This document shows positions 23,601-31,699 of a DNA stretch of 64,000 nt, piece by piece. The position numbers were made by a program, and so were the translations under genes. Source of the stretch: Paragonimus westermani (taxonomy: Eukaryota; Platyhelminthes; Trematoda; Plagiorchiida; Troglotrematidae); assembly GCA_008508345.1 (NCBI GenBank), contig QNGE01003534.1, positions 1 to 64,000 of the forward strand. The letters run 5' to 3'. The stretch's first letter is position 1. Every line of letters begins with the position of its first letter. Below the pieces are notes generated by a model. The model made no database searches and was not told the DNA's origin. It worked only from the letters and a program-made list of their open reading frames with translations.

Positions 23601-25237
23601 CATAGACGGTGATTGGCTGCTGTTGAATGAGTATCTGTTTCAAACAGCCCAGTTACTAAATGCAAGGCGGTGGAACAACACAGCGACAAACTGGCCAATC
23701 AAAACGTGAGGACGCCTGTCGCTTAATAGCAATCGTAAATACTGTTGTTCCTATATCAAAAGGTGCTGCTTTTCTAATGAATCGAGATAGCTTAATGCCG
23801 CTCAAATTCCTGTTATGATTTTCCTCGACTGGGTGGCTCAGTACGCGACAGGTTTCAGTTACTTATGTGCTGTAATTGTGGTGATAATGATCCCACCCAT
23901 TTGGGCCGGAACACTGTACACCCCCTGACGCAATGTACCAAACAATTGTCCGTAAACTCTACGGTGGTCTTACCGTTTTCTTTCGAGTGTAACTGCACAG
24001 GTCGGAACAGTTCAACGAGTGCATCAATGTGCCTGTTTGTGCTTTACTGTTCACCGACGAAATTCACGATTATAACATGCCTGACACGTCGATTTCAGTA
24101 ATACTGTTTTGTCCGCCTGAGCGCACTTCTCTGCGTTTGTAGTTTAACGGTTGGCGAGCTTTTCATGTCTCGATATGTCAGTTCAACGTAGATTCACGTG
24201 ACAGCATACTCCCGTGCTCTCACACATCCACTGTCCAGAAATGAACATGGAACAACAACGTCTGCAGCTTTTTTGATGCCCACCGTACGAAACGTTTATT
24301 GGAAATGCTGTTCTACACCTTTGCCGGAGCACTTCCAATTGTTTATTGCTCATCAACTGTTCCTCCTCCGTTCTCATTACATTCCGTCCAGTAGGTCAGT
24401 CCGATAAGCTTGTTATATTCGTCATCGTGTACTTTCCTCTGCTTATCGTATAGTGTTCGATTATCTTTTCATCGTCAATGATACCTCAATGCCTCCCTTA
24501 GCCCGTCGATTCAACGTGGAGTTAGAAAATTATAATTCCTTGTGGTAAGTACGGTGAGTTCACGACTATCATTCAGAGCTTTGGCGATGACGGTCCGAAT
24601 GGGCCATTGTTTTAAGTCTGTTGTGGGCACAACCGATGCCAACTGGAATGCCGAGGTACTGAAACGACTGTGAGTTTCGAGGGGCCAAACAAAGGTGAGA
24701 GTTACTGAGTTTCCGTAAATCGGTTGATATAGTTCTATTGGGGTGCTGTAGACACTGGACATCTTAAACAAAGGATGTGAGCGGAATCAATGGCGACCGC
24801 CCGTCACGTTTCACAGATAGAATCCATTTCTGGTCAACAGTGTATTATTGGGATATGTTGTGACCTTCCAGAGTGTGTCGACAAAGTTACATCTTTTCCA
24901 ACCGTGTGAATCTACTAAGACGAGTGGTACGCATCCCGACCGGCTCATCTATCTCAGTATTTTCCATTGGTTATAAGTTGTCTGAAATGAGGAGCATTTC
25001 GCCATCTCTTCTAATTGACCTATCTCACTTCATCCTCTATCCTTGTCCAGGTACGATCAGATTGAGCACCCACTGACTGACAAATCCGCACGTGTGTGCA
25101 CCCCGGAATATTACGAGACCATCTATGCTCTGTTGTCCGCCCGGAGCGCCCGGTTTCGTGACAAGTTCTCTCAACGTCTATGTGAAAAACTTAAAGAGCT
25201 TGATGATCCGATCGTGCAGAGCTGTCAGACAGACTGA
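19861..25237 (+). CDS. GSKIP: GSK3-beta interaction protein (GSKIP), two coding exons
   Basis: Joining 19861-20093 to 25051-25237 gives 420 nt, 139 residues, the length of human GSKIP. GSKIP binds and inhibits glycogen synthase kinase 3 and in vertebrates also anchors PKA. Exon 1 encodes the DUF727 half: SVEAEAAIKEVAFGVKEI aligns with human RLEAEAVVNDVLFAVNNM, and SLAYLNLTTLEGERMCVEIT with [20 protein letters not shown]. Exon 2 has TPEYYETIYALL (human TPYHETVYSLL) and FSQRLCEKLKEL in place of the C-terminal GSK3-binding helix (human FGNALLQRLEAL). The donor is AAGA|GTGAGT and the acceptor CTTGTCCAG|G; they split a GAG codon. Start 19861 was chosen because it gives the family length and sits in AAAATGA; an in-frame ATG at 19744 would add 39 unrelated residues. 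The human RII-contact positions V41 and L45 correspond here to Ile and Ala. Confidence 0.88.
20638..20676. repeat. (TA)n microsatellite with an unresolved base
   Basis: About 19 TA units in the GSKIP intron, ending in an N at 20676. It directly abuts the RT fragment at 20690-20971; the N suggests an assembly or sequencing uncertainty. Confidence 0.95.
20690..20971 (-). mobile_element. LINE reverse transcriptase fragment in the GSKIP intron
   Basis: The minus strand reads VRQGCVLAPDLFSLYLTAMM and MRMLLFADDSTSLTHS, matching the xxQGCVLAPxLFxLxL and LLFADDxAL blocks of flatworm LINE reverse transcriptases. The piece is uninterrupted for about 95 codons but truncated on both sides, and ends at the (TA)n tract. 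Confidence 0.75.
21370..22959 (-). mobile_element. Decayed Ty3/gypsy (K02A2.6-like) element, pol region
   Basis: Minus strand, in order. Frame 22959-22531 is a retropepsin: LQLDTVSDISLHFKRTWELI has DTV where DTG is expected, and VDLLSLHWMND stands for LNLLGLDWI. Frame 22362-21901 has RT block YLQIEVTSCRKELLTISTHH with the polymerase YLDD box turned to YLGN. Frame 22066-21797 has IKYLEFVFDYNHRLSDPDNI, the RT thumb/RNase H link (YLGFVxDxxGxxPDPxNI). Frame 21891-21370 has TVYLPRVYKKLEQRVRPCCN and SPWSKIHLDFSGLNQRQNFL, the integrase zinc finger and core start. Several segments are deleted and catalytic boxes mutated. Confidence 0.8.
22990..23610 (+). mobile_element. Gypsy integrase C-terminal fragment, opposite orientation
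   Basis: The plus strand reads FRRRMRTKLP near 23110 (GRRIRTKLP region), then KSFKLGDKVWTHCVLENPR near 23255-23310, which is the FxVGDKVWxRxY box of the integrase C-terminal domain. RSGRTYRKR near 23455-23485 resembles the basic RRSxRxRRPPxRY end. It belongs to the same broad gypsy group as 21370-22959 but lies on the other strand, so it is a separate insertion or an inverted piece. Confidence 0.55.
25051..25237 (+). CDS. GSKIP: GSKIP exon 2 (coding, terminal)
   Basis: 187 nt after a pyrimidine-rich acceptor (CCTTGTCCAG). The first G completes the split Glu codon, then YDQIEHPL and the GSK3-binding region follow to TGA at 25235. The C-terminal tail DDPIVQSCQTD is lineage-specific. No AATAAA was seen nearby. 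Confidence 0.87.
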
Positions 25238-25239
25238 GA

Positions 25240-26500
25240 AATCCCAGTTTGTGCATTTCTCATCCGTTTTGTCAGGTAGAGCATGCCAGTCCACTGCATG
25301 CATTTCTTCTTTCCGACATTAACTTTTGTCCTTCGTGCCAGACACATGTGTTCGGGAATCCAGTCTGTTTTTGCTGTATGGTGTTCTCGAATCTGTCTGT
25401 CTGTGTGCATGTACCCACGCACATTCCTTCTCATCCGCATTATATTTTCCCGAGACCCTCCTCATCAAATATGGTGTAAAATTTTCCGACTCAAAAGGAT
25501 TGATATTCTTGCTTGCCTGTTTTCGTTTGTGTTCGCATGGATTAAATTGTCCATTTGAGCTTTCGAAGACGCGTCATTTCATGAGGGATGTATGAATTTA
25601 TCAAATTGATCAATTTTGTTCCGATTTCAGCGATAGCTTGTTGAGTCAACCCTCAATACATGTACACAAGTATTATTCCGGTTGTCCACAACAGATATTC
25701 TACGATTCATTAGGCTATGTATGATTTCGCAACTAAAGCCAATCGCCGGAATGATGTTCCATCGCATGAGAGATAGTTGTGTTTGAAATCACCCTGAGTT
25801 TCGTCTGTGCTGGACCTATCCATACGTGATTTATTGTGGACTGTGCAACGAGAAGGGCTGCGTTTGTCTTGGACTTCGAGGCGTCGTGTGGGTTTCAAGT
25901 ATACCTGCAAAAGTTGTGCGCTTCCTTGATGGAAGAATGGCAAGAGCCATCAACTCCAGGTAATGTTTCACGTAGTGTGAGACAGTAGAGGGCATCTTAC
26001 TCTTAAGTACTGTATCTGATTTGTTGTGGAAGAGGTCCAGTTGCGAACGATCTGGTCCTTTATTGATCAAGAACTAGCGACAGGTACTTTATGCACGTTC
26101 GTTGCACGCGTTGTACCAGCCACATTATGCTGACCCACCAGAACGTAGGAACTTCATATTCAGACCGGTCTGAAGCAAGCTTCTCAACTTAGATCTGATC
26201 TATGGCCATGGCCCATTCGTTCTCCGATCCATCTTCTCTCGCTTTTCTGTTTTCTCTACCGGTTTCTTGAGGTGATCATCCAAATTGAAAAACTCTCCAT
26301 ACCTGATCTAAATCATTTGCCTGCAAGTGTGTATCACCAGTAGTTCAGTACGTGCGTGCGTTTTTAAAACCACATTCCTACTTACTGTGGTTCAGGCTAA
26401 TGCTGATCTTGGTACCATCTCACGGTGGTGACAAGATATTTTGACAAGGTATCCGAGGGTGAGTTATCAAAACATTGGATTGCGAAAACGTCAGGATAAG
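25240..26500. other. Region downstream of GSKIP, no further gene seen
   Basis: Presumed GSKIP 3' UTR and intergenic DNA. Short frames of up to about 90 codons show no family resemblance and no polyadenylation signal was recognised. Confidence 0.35.
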
Positions 26501-26519
26501 AAGATATTTCTCAAACACA

Positions 26520-26690
26520 TTCAATGGCTTATTGTTTTGTAACGTTCTTCTAAAGGTGATCATGCGAGAAAGATGTGTGGCATCGATTGCGGAAGGCTTA
26601 TTGAAACGGTAAGAGATTATCCGGCTGGATATGAAATCAGGTTATTCAATATTTGCCGGTTATCGGCTTCCAAATGAACACTTCGAAGGT
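26520..26690 (+). mobile_element. Possible PLE fragment (RT-endonuclease linker)
   Basis: The plus strand reads SSKGDHARKMCG and GRLIETVRDYPAGYEIRLF, which resembles the FKGDxxSxxxxxRLxxxxxxxYPAAxLRxx linker before the PLE GIY-YIG domain. Only this short stretch matches. Confidence 0.3.
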
Positions 26691-27155
26691 GACTGAATAT
26701 CAACAGTCCAAAATGCATGTGCGTTTCCAACAGAAGACATCCAATTTTGAGCGAACAGTGTGGCGTTTATGGCACAGTGATCAACAGGCCCCAACACTTC
26801 ACACAGACGAGTGACGGTTTGCATTGAAACGCTCGATCAGACAACTGAGGTTGACGCACAGTCAGGGAGCAGTCCGTTGTTCCCATTACTGCAAGGTAGT
26901 TCATATCATCAAACAAACCGCTGGCATACAAACGCTTCTCTGATCTGTACGTTCGTATATATTAAACCTCATTGTGCATATGTACGATCGTTTAAGGCGT
27001 GAAATCTGTCACCCTCGGTCGCTACCTCGTTTACCGAATCTCAAAATGGCTCCGGTTGGTTAAAATTGTTTTTTTTTTCAAGTTGACCATCATTCACATT
27101 TGATCGCAGCGTTCGCATTCGGACAGACTTTGTAGCCAGCCTCTTCCGAAAAGAA

Positions 27156-27200
27156 GCACTAGACTCGAGTTTCGCTCTCATTAGAGCTCATCAGTAGTGC
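27156..27200 (-). ncRNA. Hammerhead ribozyme, intact core (minus strand)
   Basis: Read on the minus strand: stem I GCACTA pairs with TAGTGC; core CTGATGA; stem II GCTCT/AGAGC with a four-base loop AATG; core GAAA; stem III inside the palindrome ACTCGAGT; cleavage predicted after the C that precedes TAGTGC. All conserved hammerhead positions are present, so self-cleavage of a minus-strand transcript is expected. Confidence 0.85.
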
Positions 27201-27313
27201 ATATCCTTGCCACGATCGGTCGTGCCTAATGTGAGGTCAATGGCGCAGTGGTTAACAGGGTTGCCTCATGATTGGAATGGCCGGAGTCCAAATCCCGGTC
27301 GTGGCAAGGATAT

Positions 27314-27358
27314 GCACTACTAATGAGCTCTAATGAGAGCGAAACTCGAGTCTAGTGC
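27314..27358 (+). ncRNA. Hammerhead ribozyme with a core mutation (plus strand)
   Basis: Same fold as the minus-strand arm (stem I GCACTA/TAGTGC, stem II GCTCT/AGAGC, GAAA), but the core reads CTAATGA instead of CTGATGA. The invariant G5 is replaced by A, which is expected to abolish cleavage. Confidence 0.8.
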
Positions 27359-27489
27359 TTCTTTTCGAAAGAGGCTGGCTGCAAAGTCTATCTGAATGCG
27401 AACGCTGCGGTCAAATGTGAGTGATGGTCAACTTGAAAATGAACCAAATCCCCGACTACTCATCAGTAATGGTTAAAATTGTGCCACGA

Positions 27490-28540
27490 GAAGCTGTCAG
27501 GAGGATTTGGGCAAGCAGTTGAAGTACAAAACAATGGATGTGTGCTTGGTTACCTGTTTATTCTTCTCTCTCCTGGAATATAGTAGATCATCAGATGTCT
27601 CGAACATAAAAGTGGATGTAACCCTGACCCGTAGGGTATGAGCAAATGGTGTTAATTAGTCCGAATTCAGTGGGGACGGCGTTTCTGCTCATCATGTGAA
27701 ATTTTTTTTAGTTTCGCTAATGATTTGCAGTTTTCAAATCACACCATGTGTGATGGTGGTTGGCGTACAAGCTCATACGTGTGCCGAGTATTGTCAGCCA
27801 AGAACAATCTCAGTAACTCACTCGAATTCATGATCATGTTTGGTAGACGAGCGTTCTTACCAGCTGGCTGTCGCAAGCCGTAGCACCATCATTCAGTGTT
27901 ACAAGAGCATTGTGGGATGCAGTGGTACATGGAGAGTGGTAGTAGTGAACGGGAGAAAGTGAATGATGTGTATTAAGATGTGTGCAATGTACATTGAGGA
28001 GTATCGTTGTCTACTTTGGCCCAACTTTATTCTAGATGGAATAGGTTGAGACATGATCTGTTTGGCTGGGTGATATCTTGCTGTTAAAGGAGATTGTAAA
28101 CTGCTATCGCATGTGGATAGTGTCACCCCTAGATGATCCAAAACAAATTTCGTGTTTAACCTATTTATAACTGTTGAGTTGAGAATAACAAGTTATTACA
28201 CTCTAAATTTCGAACATTGTTCGGAACAGAATAATAATCCTGACATGTTTTCGTTTCGAACTTCATTCCAATTAGATCATGAAGTCCTACATTGATGAGC
28301 CCGTGAGATCCAATAATGAACGATTATTTATTCATGCGAGACAGGGCGTGGCCGATAATCTAATTCAATCAACCCACGTGAACAATTCGGTGAAATGTAG
28401 CTGGTTTACATAGCACACTATGTGCTTTGTCGGTGTAAAATCACGTGTCTGTTGAATTGGTACATTGTATTAGTACAATCCGAACAATGAGCTAAAAGTT
28501 ATTTACACTTTTTATGTTGGGATCGCATTAATAACAACAA
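27490..28540. other. No recognisable gene
   Basis: Intergenic; short frames without family resemblance on either strand. Confidence 0.35.
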
Positions 28541-28545
28541 AATAT

Positions 28546-28935
28546 GTGATACATAAAACACGTTATGAACGTGCGATTGGTGTGTTACTGATATATAAAG
28601 GTCGTCTGTTAAGTCTACAGTCGCACTACTTTATGGTAGACTGTGGTGCCCTACAAATTTGCGAAAGTGTAGTTCTTATCCAAGTTGGTGACTCACAACT
28701 CACGGTTGCTGTTATCTGTTGCCCCCGAACGACTGCCTCCGTATGATGCCCTGCTCCGGGAGTGCGAATGCTTTTGCTCATCAGGAATTGTGCCTTCAGT
28801 CAATTGTCCTGAAGAGCATATGTCTAATTTCTCTTCACTGATCTGTCCACTATTATAAGCGAACTCTTGGACAATCACATGTATCCTAACTTCCTTCGTG
28901 AAGGTGTGTTTACTGGGCCGAATGGACAGCAACGA
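28546..28935 (+). mobile_element. LINE apurinic endonuclease fragment
   Basis: The plus strand reads GVLLIYKGRLLSLQ, CESVVLIQVGDSQLTVAVIC and PYDALL(R/L)ECECFCSSG, following the GGVxLYxxxxL, ExVWxxV, LTVxVIYRPP and xLLxxxxxF blocks of LINE endonucleases. The GDFN box is not preserved. Similarity beyond about 28780 is weak. Confidence 0.5.
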
Positions 28936-29749
28936 TCAGTTATCCTGTCCGGAAAAACTGGACGCTATAGTGGAAGTACCGTGTCTGTCCATTGTCTAGT
29001 CTAAACTTCCTGGAGCTCATCAACTAGTACAGTGTATTTCTGATCACTAAGAATTATGGTTTCATCGATAAAGCAGTTCTGTGCATTATCGTCTCCATCA
29101 TACCACATTGTTAATGAACCGCAATCCGCCGATCGCTATTTTTGAACTGATTGCCTGCCTGAAATTCACAGTCACCTTGACGTTGAATCTCTGAGTGTAG
29201 ATAGTTGCTTAGTAGTTATATTCCTTCCCTCCCTTTCTTCTCGGCTAGGATTCCCTTTTTTCTTCAAGGTTGCATGACGACTAAGCAACAACGCCTACCA
29301 CTGATGCACTGCCGGCCGTCATAGAGTGATGGGTACCGATGTCACATTTCAGTAGTTCACACGTATGCGCACAAAAAACGGTGAAGTATATGTCGTAGAA
29401 AATGTAAGGTGTTGCATGGCGACACATTTTTCCGGCCTCCTGCAAATTGAGAAATCGGTCTGGATACTGGGGAGATGAATATAGCTTAAGTTCGTAAAGG
29501 GTAAGCGCATTTACCAAGTTCTAGATGTATTTCTGTAGGTTTGTGAAAACGGCGTTGGCGTGCCTTCGAGGACTTTCTGAATTCGGTAGCTTGAAATAAT
29601 GGACGAATATGACGACAAGGAGTTCTCAACGCTGGCGAAATCGTTTTATGTTATCACAAATTGCTCGAAATGATGTCGAATAAAAAAGCACACCTCAGTC
29701 TCTGTATGTAAACAGTCAGCATGAACACTGGTCGTGCTGCTTTGCAGCA

Positions 29750-30430
29750 GCAGGTGTGTGATAAAGCAACTCTTTAATATTGGGAGCGTTGCTTCCGTGG
29801 AATGGACATGATATGCATTTCACACCCAGAGAAGCTTTCGCAATATATCTGGATTACCGGATTTGCATTTGAAATTCGGTTGGTTAAATTGCATCAGGGA
29901 ATGACACTGGGAGGTGAGTTTTTCGTCTCAGATAGTGCGCCTTCCTATCGCCCAATGTTCTGCTCAAATTTCTGCCGCCAAAGTGATTCGTCAGTTTCAT
30001 ATTGGACATCCCGGGTTCAGTCGGATGAAGACGTCAGCCAAAAACTGCTAGTCTAATGCGAACACTTGGTAAAAGCATTCCACGTGGTCGTGCTGGGATT
30101 CTGCGCCAGCTTTCGAATCACCGAAGCAAACTATGGTGCATGCTTGGCCGACCCCCATTTCGCGCTTGACCCATGTTAATCTGGTCTGGTGGCAAACTGT
30201 CCTAATATGTACATTCGGTCGAAATAACCAAATATCCTAATGGCGTAATAGCTGATGTCCGTATCTATGACCCACCAACCACGTGAATCGATTGATCCAT
30301 TTGGGTATCCGGAGACGATAATCGCGCCAGTACATCTCGGCTTCTCACCACTTCCGCCAATCCAACGATAGCAACGAACAAACATTAGGTTTGTGAACAC
30401 ACTTCCACTGTCGAAGACGGTCGATGTACA
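29750..30430 (+). mobile_element. Gypsy integrase fragment
   Basis: KVIRQFHIGHPGFSRMKTSA (near 29970-30035) matches the HxGHPGxxRMKxLAR zinc-finger start of Ty3/gypsy integrases. EHLVKAFHVVVLGFCAS and a PTPxxRxTHVN stretch stand for the CxxC and WPxPxxPWxRLHVD segments, with both knuckle cysteines changed. FGYPETIIA near 30300-30325 matches FGxPExIVSDNGT. Many stops; a relic that ends just before the PLE inverted repeat. Confidence 0.55.
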
Positions 30431-30511
30431 TTTATCCTGTCGCCTGCTTATTTGACTTATCAGTCGTCGATGACCTGCTTAAATTGGATCAATAGGCTTT
30501 TCAAGAAATCG

Positions 30512-30635
30512 GTTGTGCGAACAGCTGTTTTTGGTCATTCTTATCGTGCTTTCACGATTACATAGGGTGCACGCGTTTTATTTGCGAAAAATTAGGGCAT
30601 GTCAAATAGGTCATTAAGACGATAGACATGGGGTG
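30512..30635. repeat. Left inverted repeat of the PLE unit
   Basis: Begins GTTGTGCGAACAGCTG and ends near GACATGGGGTG; pairs with 31562-31686 in inverse orientation. Confidence 0.9.
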
Positions 30636-30679
30636 GATCACTGTCTACAGGAGGGTGGGTGGGTGTATTGATGAATATG

Positions 30680-31150
30680 TTACACTATCACCCGTGTCGG
30701 CCGTGAGATTGCAATCGTCGGTGTCAAATGGTTCATGCTTGCTTGAGTTTCAATTGGCTGTGGAATAGTTGGCGAAGAGAGATGTAGGGTTTGCACGAGC
30801 TGTTTTTGGGCACGCAGACAGGGTTTGTACAGTCTAATGGCAATAGCCTCGGCCGTCGATAGCAGTCGCAACTTGACAGCTCTGGAGTGGGCTTGACGAA
30901 CCTTGTAGATGACTCGGAAGGCTTCATCTGTCTCAATTTGATGACCAGTGTCAATTAAGCGATAACCGATTGCACTGGAAATGGGCTTTATCGAACCGTT
31001 TTGAAGCCAATACGGTAGGTGTTCACAAATCCTTTCCGATAGCCATCTTATGGTTTTCCCAACGTAACCAGCTTGATAACAACAAGTGAGATGATAAGCA
31101 CAAAAGGACGAGGAAAACCTAGGCAAGCTATCCTTCAGGTGTGACAGCAA
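30680..31150 (-). pseudogene. PLE GIY-YIG endonuclease domain
   Basis: About 156 codons read YHLTCCYQAGYVGKTIRWLS, ERICEHLPYWLQNG, SAIGYRLIDTGHQIETDEAF, RVIYKVRQ and AEAIAIRLYKP. This matches the YxCxCxxxYIGKTxRxLSxRIxEHxPxWL, HLxDTGHxxD and EAIAIRxxxPxLCxQK blocks of PLE endonucleases, with GYVG for the YIG strand. The nuclease core is preserved, but the rest of the element is truncated. Confidence 0.8.
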
Positions 31151-31171
31151 TACTGGGCAGGTACTGAACGA

Positions 31172-31564
31172 TCACATGACTTGTACTGCTGGATAGGCCT
31201 TCACAACTGCATTACGGACTCGGTGGGTGATAGTTTCACTGGTATGATAGATTGGTAAAAACGTTTTTTTATCCACCGCCTGAATAACTTCATGTTTCAC
31301 TTTTAGTTGCATGTTTCTGTCCAGCAGTCGCTGGAGATGTCCTTTTAGACATAACACATCTCGAATGTGTTGAGGTTCATCGCATAAGATGTCTGGCGTG
31401 CATGTACTTTGCGCTCTGCTTGTTAAGCAACAAACCAAACTTTGATCATACTCTAACGGAACAAGGCTGAAAAAGCATGCGTGAACCACTTGACACCGTC
31501 TCACGACCAACCGTGTGACAGAGTCACCAACACTCTCACTCGCCTCCAGTAGATTGTGATGCAC
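31172..31564 (-). pseudogene. PLE RT C-terminal/linker region
   Basis: IRDVLCLKGHLQRLLDRN followed by TFLPIYHTSETITHRVRNAV and KAYPAVQVM fits the region between the PLE RT thumb and the endonuclease (xLPFxGxxSxxxxxRLxxAVxxxYPAA). Its frame ends at 31172 and the endonuclease continues in an overlapping minus-strand frame, so they are no longer one protein. Confidence 0.5.
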
Positions 31565-31686
31565 CCCATGCCTATCGTCTTAATGACCTATTTGACTTGC
31601 CCTATTTTTTCCGCTAATAAAACGCATGTACCCTATGTAATCGTGAAAGCACGATGAGAATGACCAAAAACAGCTGTTCGCACAAC
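31562..31686. repeat. Right inverted repeat of the PLE unit
   Basis: Begins CACCCCATGCCTATCG and ends CAGCTGTTCGCACAAC, the inverse complement of 30512-30635 with about ten differences. Confidence 0.9.
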
Positions 31687-31699
31687 TTACTTCTTATGA

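Larger units (their letters stand above)
27070..27469. mobile_element. Foldback tRNA-headed hammerhead retroposon (Sm-alpha-like)
   Basis: Two arms of about 140 bp (27079-27219 and 27295-27435) are near-perfect inverted repeats around a short loop. The loop and start of the right arm contain a tRNA-type promoter: a box A-like TGGCGCAGTGGTTAACAGG at 27241-27259 and a box B-like GGAGTCCAAATCC near 27283-27295. Each arm contains a hammerhead ribozyme sequence. The right end carries a tail (AACCAAATCCCCGACTACTC, then ATCAGTAA) also seen in other copies; the left end begins with a T run. Sm-alpha of Schistosoma is the established example of a tRNA/Pol III-headed retroposon with a hammerhead; membership in that class is inferred from architecture. 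Confidence 0.85.
27057..27482. repeat. 13-bp target-site duplication pair around the foldback retroposon
   Basis: TGGTTAAAATTGT occurs at 27057-27069 and again at 27470-27482, exactly bordering the palindromic element. This marks the whole palindrome as one insertion. Confidence 0.8.
30512..31686 (-). mobile_element. Penelope-like element 3' unit bounded by inverted repeats
   Basis: The minus strand codes for the end of a PLE protein and its GIY-YIG endonuclease. The unit lies between two inverted repeats of about 124 bp (30512-30635 and 31562-31686) that differ at roughly ten positions by eye. PLEs often have terminal repeats in either orientation; here the arms are inverted and each contains a small ATCGTG/CACGAT hairpin. 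The RT catalytic core is absent, so this is a truncated, non-autonomous copy. Confidence 0.8.

Noticed and set aside
23865..24101. Cysteine-containing frame (CCNCGDNDPTHLG) considered as a zinc knuckle
   Set aside because: Spacing does not fit CCHC or other common finger types and there is no supporting neighbour.
27241..27298. Genuine tRNA gene
   Set aside because: Only box A-like and box B-like sequences are present; no cloverleaf with acceptor stem can be drawn, and it recurs in dispersed repeats.
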